NCBI RefSeq assembly: GCF_015687175.1
Contig: NZ_JADPQG010000006.1
Location: 124,001-188,000, forward strand
From: Reinekea sp. G2M2-21
GTDB lineage: Bacteria; Pseudomonadota; Gammaproteobacteria; Pseudomonadales; Natronospirillaceae
DNA: 64,000 nucleotides
Reading direction: 5' to 3'
A program made the position numbers and the translations under genes. The notes beneath the pieces were generated by a model. It was not told the DNA's origin and searched no databases. It worked only from the letters and a program-made list of their open reading frames with translations. Below, in pieces: positions 26,879-36,897 of the stretch (position 1 is the stretch's first letter; each line of letters begins with the position of its first letter).

Positions 26879-27808
26879 ATGCCTCATTTTTTGAAGGCGG
26901 CTGCTTTTTTTGCCGCTGCGACCTTAACCACCCTTTGTTTCGCTCAAACGCAATATCCACTGACTGTTCAAGATGGAATGGGTCAGAAAATAACGCTAAC
27001 GTCTGCTCCAAAAACAATCTCATCCAAAACCCTGTTTACGGATGAAATCCTGCTTAATATGCTCGACACCAGTCGTTTGAGCAGCCTGACAAATTTCGCC
27101 AGCGATGATAATTACTCCAATATTGCCGGAAAGTTGCCTGCAGGCGTACCATTGCTGGATTTCAACGTAGAAGCAATTATCGGCAATTATCCGGACATCG
27201 TGTTTGCTGCGAACTGGAGCGACGCCGGTAAAGTAGAGCAACTTAAACAAGCCGGTATTCAGGTTTATCTGGTCAATACCCCTAATACACTTGAAGGGAT
27301 CGAGACAGAAATCCTGAAACTGGGGATGCTGCTCAATGTGGCTGAGAAAGCAGAGCAACTGGTTGCCGACATGCACAGCCAACTGGAATCATACCAGTCT
27401 AAGGTTTCGATCATTGCAAAACAGCAGTGGGTTGCTTTGGATTACAACAGCTGGGGGACTGCCAGCGGTGTTGATACCACCTGGAACGCAGTACTAACCA
27501 ACGCAGGCATCATCAATGGCTCAGCAGAATACGAACAGGGTGCCTATGGTCAGGTACCTATGTCAAAAGAACTCATCGTCGAAATCGATCCTGACATTCT
27601 CTTTCTACCCGGATGGATCTACGGCGAAAGCGATGCCGCCAGCAGTTTTTATCAACAGGTCGCCAATGACCCCGCTCTGAGCAATGTGACCGCCATCAAA
27701 CAAGGCCGTGTCTATCAAATCCCGGAAAACCTGCGCGGCACTTACAGTCAGTACATTATTGACACTATCGGCTATGTTGTTGAGTCGGTCGCGGACGCTG
27801 TTGAATAA
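26879..27808 (+). CDS. btuF: cobalamin/corrinoid ABC transporter, periplasmic binding protein
   Basis: A 309-residue helical-backbone binding protein of the BtuF/FecB (TroA-like) class. A signal peptide ends near CFAQ. The mature part has YPLTVQDGMGQKITLTSAPKT and the LLDFNVEAIIGNYPDIVFAAN segment typical of cluster-III binding proteins. It delivers corrinoid to BtuCD. The upstream cobalamin riboswitch gives the substrate; without it a siderophore or heme binder would be equally likely. Eight bases to btuC. Confidence 0.88.
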   Translation: MPHFLKAAAFFAAATLTTLCFAQTQYPLTVQDGMGQKITLTSAPKTISSKTLFTDEILLNMLDTSRLSSLTNFASDDNYSNIAGKLPAGVPLLDFNVEAIIGNYPDIVFAANWSDAGKVEQLKQAGIQVYLVNTPNTLEGIETEILKLGMLLNVAEKAEQLVADMHSQLESYQSKVSIIAKQQWVALDYNSWGTASGVDTTWNAVLTNAGIINGSAEYEQGAYGQVPMSKELIVEIDPDILFLPGWIYGESDAASSFYQQVANDPALSNVTAIKQGRVYQIPENLRGTYSQYIIDTIGYVVESVADAVE

Positions 27809-27815
27809 AAACCTT

Positions 27816-28859
27816 ATGAATGCCCGCGCCATCAACTCGCGCATACTAGGGTTATGCCTGCTCACGCTAATGGGGATAACCTTTGTACTATCGCTCGCCT
27901 TGGGTGCCATCAAATTACCCGTCAACGACGTTGTGGCGGTGTTAAACCTGGCCATCCAAGGAGAGTTGGAGCAAGCTCAAAGCCTGTATCCAAAGACCAC
28001 AGCCATTTTATTGCATATTCGACTACCCCGCGCATTCGCCGCTATTTTGGCAGGTGCCGCACTGGCAACAGCGGGGGTCGCCAGCCAAGGGCTGTTCCGG
28101 AACCCATTGGCCAGCCCCGATATTCTCGGCATCAGCGCAGGTAGCAGTTTGGGGGCTGTCATCGCCATTACGGCCGGCTGGTCCATGCGCCATCCGTTAG
28201 TTATTCCCGCCAGTGCCATTATGGGTGCCGCCTTGACAGCGGCGCTGGTGTATTTTCTGGCTCTGCGCAAAGCCATGATGCAACAACTGCTTTTTGTGAT
28301 TTTATCCGGTCTAGCCTTATCCAGTTTACTGACAGGGGCCATTTCAGCGACCCTTTTGATGGCCAAACAATACGAAGTTTCGCAATATGTTTTCTGGACC
28401 ATGGGCGGTCTCGAAGGTCGACTGTGGGCACACGTATTGTGGCCCGCCCCAGCCATCGTCCTGGTAGGCTTGCTGTTATGGCGACAGGCTCAGGCACTTA
28501 ATCTAATAGCACTTGGAGAAGAAAACGCACATGGTATGGGTCTGGATGTACCCCGAGCACAAAAATTCACCTTGCTCGGCAGTGCCCTGCTCACCGCACT
28601 CGCTATTTCCATTTCCGGTCCGATCGGATTTATCGGACTCATGATTCCGCACCTGGTCCGTCTATTTGTCGGTCCGGATCATCGCCGGTTAATGCCTGTC
28701 AGCGCCATCATTGGTGCGACGTTTGTGATGCTGGCAGACCTGATTGGCCGAACGATCGTTGCGCCACATGAAATCAAGGTTGGCATCATTACCGCGCTGA
28801 TCGGTGGCAGTTACTTCATATTTCTGATTGCACGCATTCAACAACGAGGGCAGCTATGA
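27816..28859 (+). CDS. btuC: cobalamin ABC transporter permease (FecCD/BtuC family)
   Basis: A 347-residue, about ten-helix permease. FecCD hallmarks are LHIRLPRAFAAILAGAALA, GLFRNPLASPDILGISAGSS and GPIGFIGLMIPHLVR, with the coupling-loop region following. The ATG at 27816 is the sensible start; the frame reaches further back into btuF. It overlaps the downstream ATPase by four bases (ATGA). It pairs with BtuF and the BtuD-like protein. Confidence 0.92.
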   Translation: MNARAINSRILGLCLLTLMGITFVLSLALGAIKLPVNDVVAVLNLAIQGELEQAQSLYPKTTAILLHIRLPRAFAAILAGAALATAGVASQGLFRNPLASPDILGISAGSSLGAVIAITAGWSMRHPLVIPASAIMGAALTAALVYFLALRKAMMQQLLFVILSGLALSSLLTGAISATLLMAKQYEVSQYVFWTMGGLEGRLWAHVLWPAPAIVLVGLLLWRQAQALNLIALGEENAHGMGLDVPRAQKFTLLGSALLTALAISISGPIGFIGLMIPHLVRLFVGPDHRRLMPVSAIIGATFVMLADLIGRTIVAPHEIKVGIITALIGGSYFIFLIARIQQRGQL

Positions 28860-30115
28860 CACAGCCCTTATTGAGCGCGACCTCGCTAGGTTTCAAACGC
28901 GCTTCTCGCATTTTACTGAACGACATTAACCTCTCGATAAAGCCCGGCGAACTAGTTGGCATTATCGGCCCAAACGGTGCGGGTAAGAGCACGCTGCTCA
29001 AATGCCTCGTGGGTATTCATGCTTTAAACCGCGGAACGATAACGGTTCAAGGCAGTCCGCTGGCACAGTTGTCCCATAGTCAGCGGGCTGCTCACATCAG
29101 CTATCTTGCTCAACAACAGCAGGCAGCCTTCGCGTTTACCGTAGAGCACACTATTTGCCTGGGCGCTTATCATTGGCAGCATCGCACCCACGACAGCGGC
29201 CAAACGGTACAGGAGCGGTTACAGGCCATCGTTGAACAACTGGACTTACAACCTTTGTTGCACCGTAAGTTAGACGAATTATCGGGCGGGGAAACCCAGC
29301 TGGTGCATTTTGCCCGGATATTAATGCAAAACACGCCCTTGATGTTGTTGGACGAACCCACAGCGGCACTGGATATTGGCCATGAAACGCAACTCATGAA
29401 CTTGCTCAGGCATCATTGTCGATTGGGATCCGCAGCGTTGGTTGCCATTCACAATCTGAATATTGCCGCGGCTTTCTGCGATCGTTTGATCCTGCTGGAT
29501 CGCGGTGAAGTTTTGGCCAGCGGTCGCGCAGAGGATGTCATTACGCAGGCACGGATGAACCAGCTGTACGCTGAACAGGTTATGGTCAGTCACAATCCGG
29601 TTTCCGGCACCGTCACCGTGTTGCCCCTGCTGGAAAGACAGCTGCACCACAATTTCACCGTGCACCTTATCGGTGGCGCAGGTAGCACTGTTGCACTGGT
29701 CCGAACACTGCTACAAATGGGCGTTAAGGTGACAGCCGGTATCGGCCACGAACAGGATTCAGATACCGAATTCTGGCAGGTTACCGGCATTGAACATATT
29801 AAGGTCGCCGCCTTCTCCGCGATTACCTCACAGGATGTTGAACGCGCCAAGTACTTGGTTCACAGTGCCGATATTACACTGCTGACCGAATTCCCGATTG
29901 GGATCATGAATGATGAGAATCTAAAGCTGGCCGCTCAAGCCAAAAACCTGTGGTTAATCGAAGAAGAACACACCGATCCTTCCCGTTTTCATCACCCTGA
30001 TGCACAGCAAGCCCATGAAGCGATGAAAGCTTCGGTGCCCCGCTACTCCTCACTAGGCGCGCTGGCCACTATCCGATCTATACTGGCCAATCTGACCGAT
30101 ACCAACACTCGGTAA
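28856..30115 (+). CDS. btuD: cobalamin ABC transporter ATPase with extra C-terminal domain (BtuD-like fusion)
   Basis: 419 residues. An ABC ATPase of the FecE/BtuD type occupies about 1-255: Walker A GPNGAGKST, signature LSGGETQ, Walker B LMLLDEPTAALD, H-loop HNLN. About 160 further residues follow (from about 265), starting FTVHLIGGAGSTVALVRTLL and including GIGHEQDSDTEFWQV and a region of ADITLLTEFPIG. This second domain looks nucleotide- or ligand-binding (glycine-rich turn after a beta strand). Comparable ABC-plus-domain fusions occur in corrinoid transporters of some anaerobes and archaea. Its job is unknown; sensing or corrinoid handling is inference. Confidence 0.88.
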   Translation: MTQPLLSATSLGFKRASRILLNDINLSIKPGELVGIIGPNGAGKSTLLKCLVGIHALNRGTITVQGSPLAQLSHSQRAAHISYLAQQQQAAFAFTVEHTICLGAYHWQHRTHDSGQTVQERLQAIVEQLDLQPLLHRKLDELSGGETQLVHFARILMQNTPLMLLDEPTAALDIGHETQLMNLLRHHCRLGSAALVAIHNLNIAAAFCDRLILLDRGEVLASGRAEDVITQARMNQLYAEQVMVSHNPVSGTVTVLPLLERQLHHNFTVHLIGGAGSTVALVRTLLQMGVKVTAGIGHEQDSDTEFWQVTGIEHIKVAAFSAITSQDVERAKYLVHSADITLLTEFPIGIMNDENLKLAAQAKNLWLIEEEHTDPSRFHHPDAQQAHEAMKASVPRYSSLGALATIRSILANLTDTNTR

Positions 30116-30214
30116 ACAGTTGAATTTAAGGCATTTTACAAGACACCTGCTAAACTAACAGCGATTCAGGTTATCACTCAATAATGCCGTCTTTCATGTT
30201 TACCGGGGTAAGTT

Positions 30215-33200
30215 GTGCCGCAAAATCGAAGCATCGGGAAAGTCATTTTGAGCCAAACTTTACCGACGCTCGTGTCCCTGGCGTTCGGATCCGCGTTATT
30301 GCTGTTCATTGGCATCATTCTCATTGTTAATAACGATATCGAAAACCGGCATACACAGCGGGTGACCAAGGTTCTGGATCAATATACCGAGGTCATGGAA
30401 AAACAGATCCGGCAACTCAACGTCATTGCCTCCAACAGGTTCACGCTCCAGGCACTAACAGAGCCCTCTGCCCTGACCAAATATCTGCTGCGAAACTACC
30501 TGGCTTCGATGAGTTCCGACTCGCTGCGCAAAGCCACCATCCGGTTGGTGACTCTGTCGGGCGAGGTAATAGCGTCCAATATCAGCCATGAAAACGACAC
30601 CACCATCACTTTAGCCACGGAGCCCTGGTTTAACCCGGTCTTCGTTCGCCAAGTTAGCTTCCAAAGCAAAGGCTCTGCCCCCATTGAGCTGGTAATACCG
30701 GTCATCGACTCCGATCGGGTCATCGGTGCCCTCATCACCTCTTTTCCGAGTCTGGACTCTTTACTGCAGTTCAATTTTGAAGATTCAGTCGTAGTGGTTA
30801 CTACAACAGATCAGCAGGTCATCTATTCAACCGACACCGCGAAACTGCCACTCTATGAAACACTGGCATTAGAAAATCAGAGTCAATGGCGGGTAGGGTA
30901 TGAGGCAACCAAAGATGACTTTGCCTTCATTGGTATTGAGTCCAGAGGCTTGTTTTTAAGTGAGTTTCTCAGGCTATTTTTGTTTGCGCTCTTACCTGTA
31001 TCGTTCATTATCATCAGCAGTCTGCTCAGCGCCCGCGCCGCGGGCAAATTAAGTGCAGAAACCATTGAACGCTTTCTAAACTCTCTGACAACAGTTAGGA
31101 AGAATGAAAATCTGCGCGAACTTCAGTCTCTCGACTCCGATGCGATCGAGTTAAAAAAACTGCGTCAGGAGTTTGATTCCCTGTTGACTAGCCTCAGCGA
31201 ATCGAATCTATCCACCGAACGTGTCTCAGCCATGATGAATTCACTGAATGACCTGTTAGTGGTGTTTGATCTGAATGGCAAGATGATTTTGTCTAACCGG
31301 GCATTTGACACATTTCTCACCAATACGTCATTCGAACCAGAAAACCTAATTCAAACCATTTTTTTCGGCCAGCAACCTGAAGAAATACTGGACATAGAAC
31401 ACCCATTTACACCCGTAGAAAAACACTATCTCAGCCAGAATCCGCACACGACACAGAGATATTTTTCCGTTCGATGGACACGACATAGACAGTTCAACGA
31501 CTTTGGTGAAGTCACAGGGATTACCTTCGTAGGCATGGATACCACCAAATCCAATGAGCTGGAAGCCGAAATCAAGTTGAAAGAAGCGGCCATCGATGAA
31601 GCCGACAGCGGCATCATTATTCTGGAAGTGATCCACGAGTACTCGAAAATCATTTACGCCAACCGAGGTGCTGAGAATTTCATCGGTATCACCCATGAAA
31701 AAATCATAGGCAGTACGCTGTCCATTTTTTCCTCACAGCATACCGACCAAAAAGCACTGTCCCGGATTATCGAAGCGACCTCAACCGGTAAGTCCATCGT
31801 TGAGGTTCTGGAACGCAAACGCAGTAACGGCAGTACGTTCCATTTGGAAATATCGCTCAGTTCCGTCAAGCTGAATACCGAAACACAGAAACACTACTAT
31901 CTCGGCATACTTAAGGATGTCACCGAGCAACAGATGACAGCACAACTGCTATTAGAAGCCAAACAAAAAGCCGAAGAATCCGCCCAGATTAAGTCGTCGT
32001 TTCTGGCCAGCATGAGCCACGAAATCCGCACACCCATGAACGGTGTTATCGGAATGTTAGACATACTGAATGAGTCCAGCCTCAACGAACAACAGAAAAA
32101 TTACGTCAGCATCGCCCAGGACAGCGCCGAATCATTATTGACCATCATCAACGACATACTCGACTTCTCCAAGGTCGAAGCCGGTAAACTGACCCTGGAT
32201 GAAATCGACTTTAATCTCAGCGATATGTTGGACGGCTTTGTCGACTCTATGGCACACCAGGCACACAGTAAGAATCTGGAATTGGTGCTGGACTCCAGTG
32301 AAATAAATCAGGTTTATGTGAAAGGCGATCCAGGTCGGTTGCGCCAGATCATGACCAATCTGGTGGGTAATGCAATCAAGTTCACCGCACGTGGAGAGAT
32401 CGTCATTCATGCAAAACTGAATGAATTCAGTGAAGATCAGTTGTGGCTCGACATGACGATCACGGATACCGGCATTGGTATTCCGCATGAAAAACAAGCT
32501 CATCTATTCGACCCGTTTACCCAAGTCGACGGCTCACACAAACGCGCGCAACAAGGTACCGGATTGGGTCTGGCCATCGTTAAACAACTTTGTGAAGCCA
32601 TGCATGGCCATGTTTGGGTAAACAGCGAAGCCAGTCGCGGCAGTACGTTTGGCTTTCATATTCAATTGCGTCCAAGCGATCGCTCTTCACCAGTATTACC
32701 ACCACTCAACACCAAAGACAAACGCGTTCTATTAGTGGACGATAACGCCACTAACTGCAAAGTACTGGAAAAACAGCTGGAAAAATGGGGAATTGAAGCT
32801 GAGAGCTGCGCCAGTGCTAACGATGCACTGGCCCTATTGTCACAATATCCGGATCGATTCAACGCAGCCATTGTCGACATGAACATGCCGGAAATGGACG
32901 GTGCAGCATTTGGTAAACGGGTCAGTCAAATGCCGCACTGCAAACACATGAAACTGGTGTTGATGACGTCCATCAGCCAACGGGGTGACGCACAGTACTT
33001 CGCCGACCTAGGATACGCCGGTTATTTTCCGAAACCTGCTACTGTCACTGACATCATTGACGCCTTAAGCGTTTTGTTTGACGATGGCAAAGCGCTGTCG
33101 GAAGCCAGTCCGTTGGTTACTCAACACTATGTCCGGAGTCTGCGCCGAGAGCAGTCATTCAGTAAAGCGTATCGAGTATTGCTGGTCGAGGACAATCCGG

Positions 33201-33550
33201 TTAACCAGATGATATCCAAAAAATACATCAACACCTTGGGGTTAACCGCGACCGTCGCACAAGATGGTCAAGTCGCGCTCGATTTACTGACCAAAACCGA
33301 AGAAAGTTTCGACCTGATTCTGATGGATTGTCAGATGCCTGTACTCGATGGTTTTGAAGCAACGCGCAAGATTCGTATCGGTGAAGCGGGAGACCGCTAT
33401 CTGAATATCCCAATAATTGCCATGACCGCAAATGCCATGAAGGGTGACCGCGATCGATGTCTTGAAGTGGGGATGGATGACTACATCAGCAAACCATTAC
33501 GCAAAGACGTTCTGGAACAAACCTTAAAAAGCTGGCTGAGCCGGCTGTAG
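30215..33550 (+). CDS. hybrid sensor histidine kinase with two receiver domains
   Basis: 1111 residues from a GTG start. A periplasmic sensor domain (about 42-248) is flanked by two membrane helices (about 15-40 and 250-273). Two PAS-like domains (about 335-440, 455-570) follow. The kinase core has SHEIRTPMNG with phosphoacceptor H602, ATP-binding DTGIGIP and GTGLGLAI. Receiver 1 (about 836-955) has D888 in VDMNMPEMDG; receiver 2 (about 987-1105) has D1038 in MDCQMPVLDG. There is no Hpt domain, so an external phosphotransferase is expected. Signal unknown; no partner regulator is adjacent. Confidence 0.92.
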   Translation: MPQNRSIGKVILSQTLPTLVSLAFGSALLLFIGIILIVNNDIENRHTQRVTKVLDQYTEVMEKQIRQLNVIASNRFTLQALTEPSALTKYLLRNYLASMSSDSLRKATIRLVTLSGEVIASNISHENDTTITLATEPWFNPVFVRQVSFQSKGSAPIELVIPVIDSDRVIGALITSFPSLDSLLQFNFEDSVVVVTTTDQQVIYSTDTAKLPLYETLALENQSQWRVGYEATKDDFAFIGIESRGLFLSEFLRLFLFALLPVSFIIISSLLSARAAGKLSAETIERFLNSLTTVRKNENLRELQSLDSDAIELKKLRQEFDSLLTSLSESNLSTERVSAMMNSLNDLLVVFDLNGKMILSNRAFDTFLTNTSFEPENLIQTIFFGQQPEEILDIEHPFTPVEKHYLSQNPHTTQRYFSVRWTRHRQFNDFGEVTGITFVGMDTTKSNELEAEIKLKEAAIDEADSGIIILEVIHEYSKIIYANRGAENFIGITHEKIIGSTLSIFSSQHTDQKALSRIIEATSTGKSIVEVLERKRSNGSTFHLEISLSSVKLNTETQKHYYLGILKDVTEQQMTAQLLLEAKQKAEESAQIKSSFLASMSHEIRTPMNGVIGMLDILNESSLNEQQKNYVSIAQDSAESLLTIINDILDFSKVEAGKLTLDEIDFNLSDMLDGFVDSMAHQAHSKNLELVLDSSEINQVYVKGDPGRLRQIMTNLVGNAIKFTARGEIVIHAKLNEFSEDQLWLDMTITDTGIGIPHEKQAHLFDPFTQVDGSHKRAQQGTGLGLAIVKQLCEAMHGHVWVNSEASRGSTFGFHIQLRPSDRSSPVLPPLNTKDKRVLLVDDNATNCKVLEKQLEKWGIEAESCASANDALALLSQYPDRFNAAIVDMNMPEMDGAAFGKRVSQMPHCKHMKLVLMTSISQRGDAQYFADLGYAGYFPKPATVTDIIDALSVLFDDGKALSEASPLVTQHYVRSLRREQSFSKAYRVLLVEDNPVNQMISKKYINTLGLTATVAQDGQVALDLLTKTEESFDLILMDCQMPVLDGFEATRKIRIGEAGDRYLNIPIIAMTANAMKGDRDRCLEVGMDDYISKPLRKDVLEQTLKSWLSRL

Positions 33551-33654
33551 AGCGGAAGCAGTCCACAGACAAGCGAACTGACATTCGGTACACTTGCGTA
33601 ATCTGTGTAAACCGACTCTGCAACGAACATACCTGACCAACTGGAGACTGATTT

Positions 33655-34989
33655 TTGGCCGAAGAACTGTCCAACCTGATCGAAGAAGTTGTGGATGCTA
33701 AAACACAACAGGATGTCCTCATCGGGAAAATGATTATTCAACGGGAATTTGATGACCTGGCCCTGTTGCTGGAATCACTTCCGTTGGAACAGCGACTGGC
33801 GACCTGGTCACAGGTGGCAGCTGAGAATCGCATTGACATTCTGGTGGCGATGCGCGGCGACCCGCGTGAAAGTCTGCTCGACGCTATGTCGCTCGATGAG
33901 TTGGACATGTTGTTTCAGGATCTGGACGCAGAAGATCTGGTCGAATTAACCGAATCGTTGCCCTCGCGTCTGGTAGACCGCGCCCTGCAGGCGATGGATA
34001 CCAAGCAACGGAAATATTATGAAGACGCACAGCAATACGCCGACAACCTGGCCGGTCACTGGGTGGATCACCATCAGCTCACCTTGCCTCAGAATGCTAA
34101 GGTTCGCGACGCATTGCGACTATTGCGCCGGGAGTTACCGGAGTATGTTGATGCGGTTTATCTGATCAATCGAACCGGTCATTTTTTTGAAGGCGTGAAA
34201 ATCGGCGCAATCTTTGGCTCACCGGATCACGTTCCGTTGACGGACATCGGCGAAGAAGAATTTCCCACTGTAAGTGCCAGCGAGAACGCCTTCGACGCGG
34301 CATTGAAAGTCCAGAAAAGTGGTTACGCCGCATTACCGATGGTCGATGAAAACAACACTCTACTCGGCCGGATGGACGTCGGAACCGCCAGTGAAATCGT
34401 CAATGAATATTACGAAGGTCAAATTATGGCCAGCGCTGGTATGGATGAGGACGAAGACTTATTCTCCCCGGTTGTCACAAGCGCAAAAAATCGCGCATTC
34501 TGGCTGGGCATTAACCTGGTAACGGCGTTCGCAGCAGCCTGGTTTATCGGTTTGTTTGAAGCCACTTTACAGGAAGTCGTGGCATTAGCGGTGCTGATGC
34601 CGGTCGTCGCAAGCATGGGCGGCATTGCGGGCAGTCAAACCCTGACACTGATTATCCGGGGTCTGGCACTCGGTCAGGTCACCGGCGGTAACCGTAAAGC
34701 GTTATTGAAAAAAGAAATGAGTGTTGGCGGGTTGAATGGCATCATCTGGGCCATCGTGGTCGGTGTTGTAGTGTCCTTCTGGTTTGGCAGTGCCCTCATT
34801 GGCTTCGTCATATCGCTGGCGATTTTAATGAATATTGTCGCCGCGGCTTTTTCTGGCGTACTGATTCCCATCATTCTCGATAAGCTCAAACTGGACCCGG
34901 CACTGTCGGGTTCCGTGGTGTTGACCACCGTCACCGATATCGTTGGCTTTGTGGCGTTTTTGGGAATCGGTACTTTATTGCTCACCTAA
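33655..34989 (+). CDS. mgtE: magnesium transporter MgtE
   Basis: 444 residues from a TTG start, with GGAG upstream. The MgtE N domain (about 25-130) contains the family's LPLEQRLATW and SLDELDMLFQDLDAEDLVEL. A CBS-pair region lies at about 130-255. Five C-terminal helices carry the pore signature MPVVASMGGIAGSQTLTLIIRG with TGGNRKALLKKE. It imports Mg2+ and is gated by cytosolic Mg2+ in the N and CBS domains. No magnesium riboswitch was seen upstream. Converges with the diguanylate cyclase gene. Confidence 0.95.
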   Translation: MAEELSNLIEEVVDAKTQQDVLIGKMIIQREFDDLALLLESLPLEQRLATWSQVAAENRIDILVAMRGDPRESLLDAMSLDELDMLFQDLDAEDLVELTESLPSRLVDRALQAMDTKQRKYYEDAQQYADNLAGHWVDHHQLTLPQNAKVRDALRLLRRELPEYVDAVYLINRTGHFFEGVKIGAIFGSPDHVPLTDIGEEEFPTVSASENAFDAALKVQKSGYAALPMVDENNTLLGRMDVGTASEIVNEYYEGQIMASAGMDEDEDLFSPVVTSAKNRAFWLGINLVTAFAAAWFIGLFEATLQEVVALAVLMPVVASMGGIAGSQTLTLIIRGLALGQVTGGNRKALLKKEMSVGGLNGIIWAIVVGVVVSFWFGSALIGFVISLAILMNIVAAAFSGVLIPIILDKLKLDPALSGSVVLTTVTDIVGFVAFLGIGTLLLT

Positions 34990-35020
34990 GGTGTTCCGCT
35001 CCAGACTCTCGTCAGGAATC

Positions 35021-36244
35021 TTACTGTTTGGCTCGTTTAACACAATTGCGACCAGCCTGTTTGGCCGCATACAATGCTTTATCGGCCAGTTTGATCACTT
35101 GCTCCGGTTCACTTACCTGGCTTGATACCTGAGCGACGCCGATACTGATCGTCACGCTGACACTTCTCCGCTTAACTCCCTGCCGCTGTTTTTTACCCGA
35201 CTTATTATCTTGCGGCCTTGAGGGTTCTCGCAGCTGCAACTGATATGCAGCCACCGCCAAACGCACTTGCTCCAGTGCGTCCATTGTTTGCTGGGAAGTC
35301 TTTCCGGGAAACAAGATAGTGAACTCCTCTCCACCGTACCGATATGCTTTTCCACCACCACTTACCTGTGCAATTTTCGTGGCAACCATTCGTAACACCT
35401 GATCACCCACATCATGTCCATGAGTGTCGTTAAATGATTTGAAATGATCCACATCCAGCATGGCTATGCTGTAACGCCGGCCTAACCCCTGCATCTGCTT
35501 TTGCAGTGCCTTGCGCCCTGGAATGGAGGTTAACTCATCGACAAATGCCAGCAGGAAAGCTTCCTGAATCAATGAGATCAATAACAACATCCCCAACACG
35601 GAAAACGCCAACGCGCTGATGAAAGGCGTGGAAAAAAAAGTAAAGGTCGCAAACACCGCCAGTAATCCGGTCAGCCAATGTGCCGTCAGAGCCGTCGGGT
35701 TAAGAGCGTAAAGCAAACACAAAAATATCAATACCGGCAGATAGCTGACCAGCAATCCCAACGGCATTTGCCAACCCGGTACAACCGGCTGCCACAATAC
35801 CTCAGGAATGAGTGCCAATAACGCCGCCGTGTCCAGTGGCCAGAACAGAAACGGTAGGCAGAGCAAACTGGCCATAAGAGTCAAGACGGTCAAACCCGGC
35901 CAAGACAATAGTCTTGACTGATTCACCAAAACAACGACCATCATGATAAGTGGAAACAGAATATTCACTACAGCAAATACGGCGCAGGTTATAGGATCGG
36001 CCAGTGTGCTTTGTAAGTGCCACTGAATCACACCCAAAACAGCGGCGTATAATGCGGCGGTATAGAAAAATCCAAACTGCAACAGGTACAGTGCGGCAAC
36101 AGCAGTTATCAAAAACAGTGGCCAGGGTAACACCAGCAACAGTTGCCGGTAGGGTATCCAAGAGACCTGCAGCCCTACCATTGCAATGATCAACGCCATG
36201 AAAAAAAAGAATGGAATAACAAAATGCTTCCGATAGGAATTCAT
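35021..36244 (-). CDS. membrane-bound diguanylate cyclase (GGDEF)
   Basis: 407 residues with about eight N-terminal helices (1-230) and a C-terminal GGDEF domain. Substrate residues lie in MLDVDHFKSFNDTHGHDVGD, and the active loop is RYGGEEF. The RxxD inhibition site before GGEEF is absent (VSGGGKAY), so product feedback is not expected. A basic, polar insertion of roughly 25 residues (EPSRPQDNKSGKKQRQGVKRR region) interrupts the domain between GGEEF and the final TISIGVA strand; it may be a flexible loop. The membrane part resembles no named sensor. Confidence 0.88.
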   Translation of the reverse strand: MNSYRKHFVIPFFFFMALIIAMVGLQVSWIPYRQLLLVLPWPLFLITAVAALYLLQFGFFYTAALYAAVLGVIQWHLQSTLADPITCAVFAVVNILFPLIMMVVVLVNQSRLLSWPGLTVLTLMASLLCLPFLFWPLDTAALLALIPEVLWQPVVPGWQMPLGLLVSYLPVLIFLCLLYALNPTALTAHWLTGLLAVFATFTFFSTPFISALAFSVLGMLLLISLIQEAFLLAFVDELTSIPGRKALQKQMQGLGRRYSIAMLDVDHFKSFNDTHGHDVGDQVLRMVATKIAQVSGGGKAYRYGGEEFTILFPGKTSQQTMDALEQVRLAVAAYQLQLREPSRPQDNKSGKKQRQGVKRRSVSVTISIGVAQVSSQVSEPEQVIKLADKALYAAKQAGRNCVKRAKQ

Positions 36245-36417
36245 GTACCCTCAGAAAAAACGGTTTTCGTCTCAGTTTCAGACCTCACACTGACTTCAGA
36301 AACAGTTTAGCGAATAAATGAAGGATCGTCCCTTTGTTCGGACTCTGGTTCGAAATCCACTTGTTACGCTCTGGCTTCCACGAAATAATCCGGCATCAAT
36401 TTAAAGTGGACAGCATT

Positions 36418-36822
36418 ATGACAACATTGACCCTCGATTACGCCCAACAACTGATTCATAACAGCATCGCCTTGGCGTCCCAACATGGTCAGTCAATCGC
36501 GGTAGCCGTTGTCGATGACCACGGCGAGCTGCTGGCATTCGCCCGAATGGACAACACGGCTTATCACGCTGGAATATTGGCCCAGAATAAGGCCTACACC
36601 TCGGCCAGAGATCGGCAACCGACGGCGAATCTTGCGGCATGGGCGCAAGCGACCGGCAAAGACATGGGCTACTGGACAGATGCCCGCTTCACCGGTATTC
36701 AAGGTGGCCTGCCAATCCTGAAGGACAACAACGTTGTCGGTGCCATTGGCATCAGTGGTCTCAGCGAGGAAGAAGACGCCGCACTTGCACAGATAGCACT
36801 GGATAGCCTGGTCAAGAACTAG
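36418..36822 (+). CDS. GlcG/HbpS family protein (heme-binding-like, DUF336)
   Basis: A 134-residue soluble protein of the GlcG/PduO-C/HbpS family: AVAVVDDHGELLAFARMDNT, KAYTSA, GGLPILKDNNVVGAIGISGLSEEEDAALA. Members bind heme or corrinoid-like ligands or have unknown roles beside glycolate and diol metabolism genes. The ATG at 36418 (MTTLTLDYAQQL) is the family start; the frame allows 28 extra residues. Threonine aldolase follows 75 bases later. Confidence 0.85.
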   Translation: MTTLTLDYAQQLIHNSIALASQHGQSIAVAVVDDHGELLAFARMDNTAYHAGILAQNKAYTSARDRQPTANLAAWAQATGKDMGYWTDARFTGIQGGLPILKDNNVVGAIGISGLSEEEDAALAQIALDSLVKN

Positions 36823-36897
36823 GGGCTGATAGCCACCGTTGTCAGATTACCGCGAGCAGTGGTACCGTTTCGGCTTTCAGAAAATCAGGATAAACAG

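Noticed and set aside
33551-33654. Magnesium riboswitch before mgtE
   Set aside because: The gap is only about 100 bases and shows none of the conserved ykoK elements.
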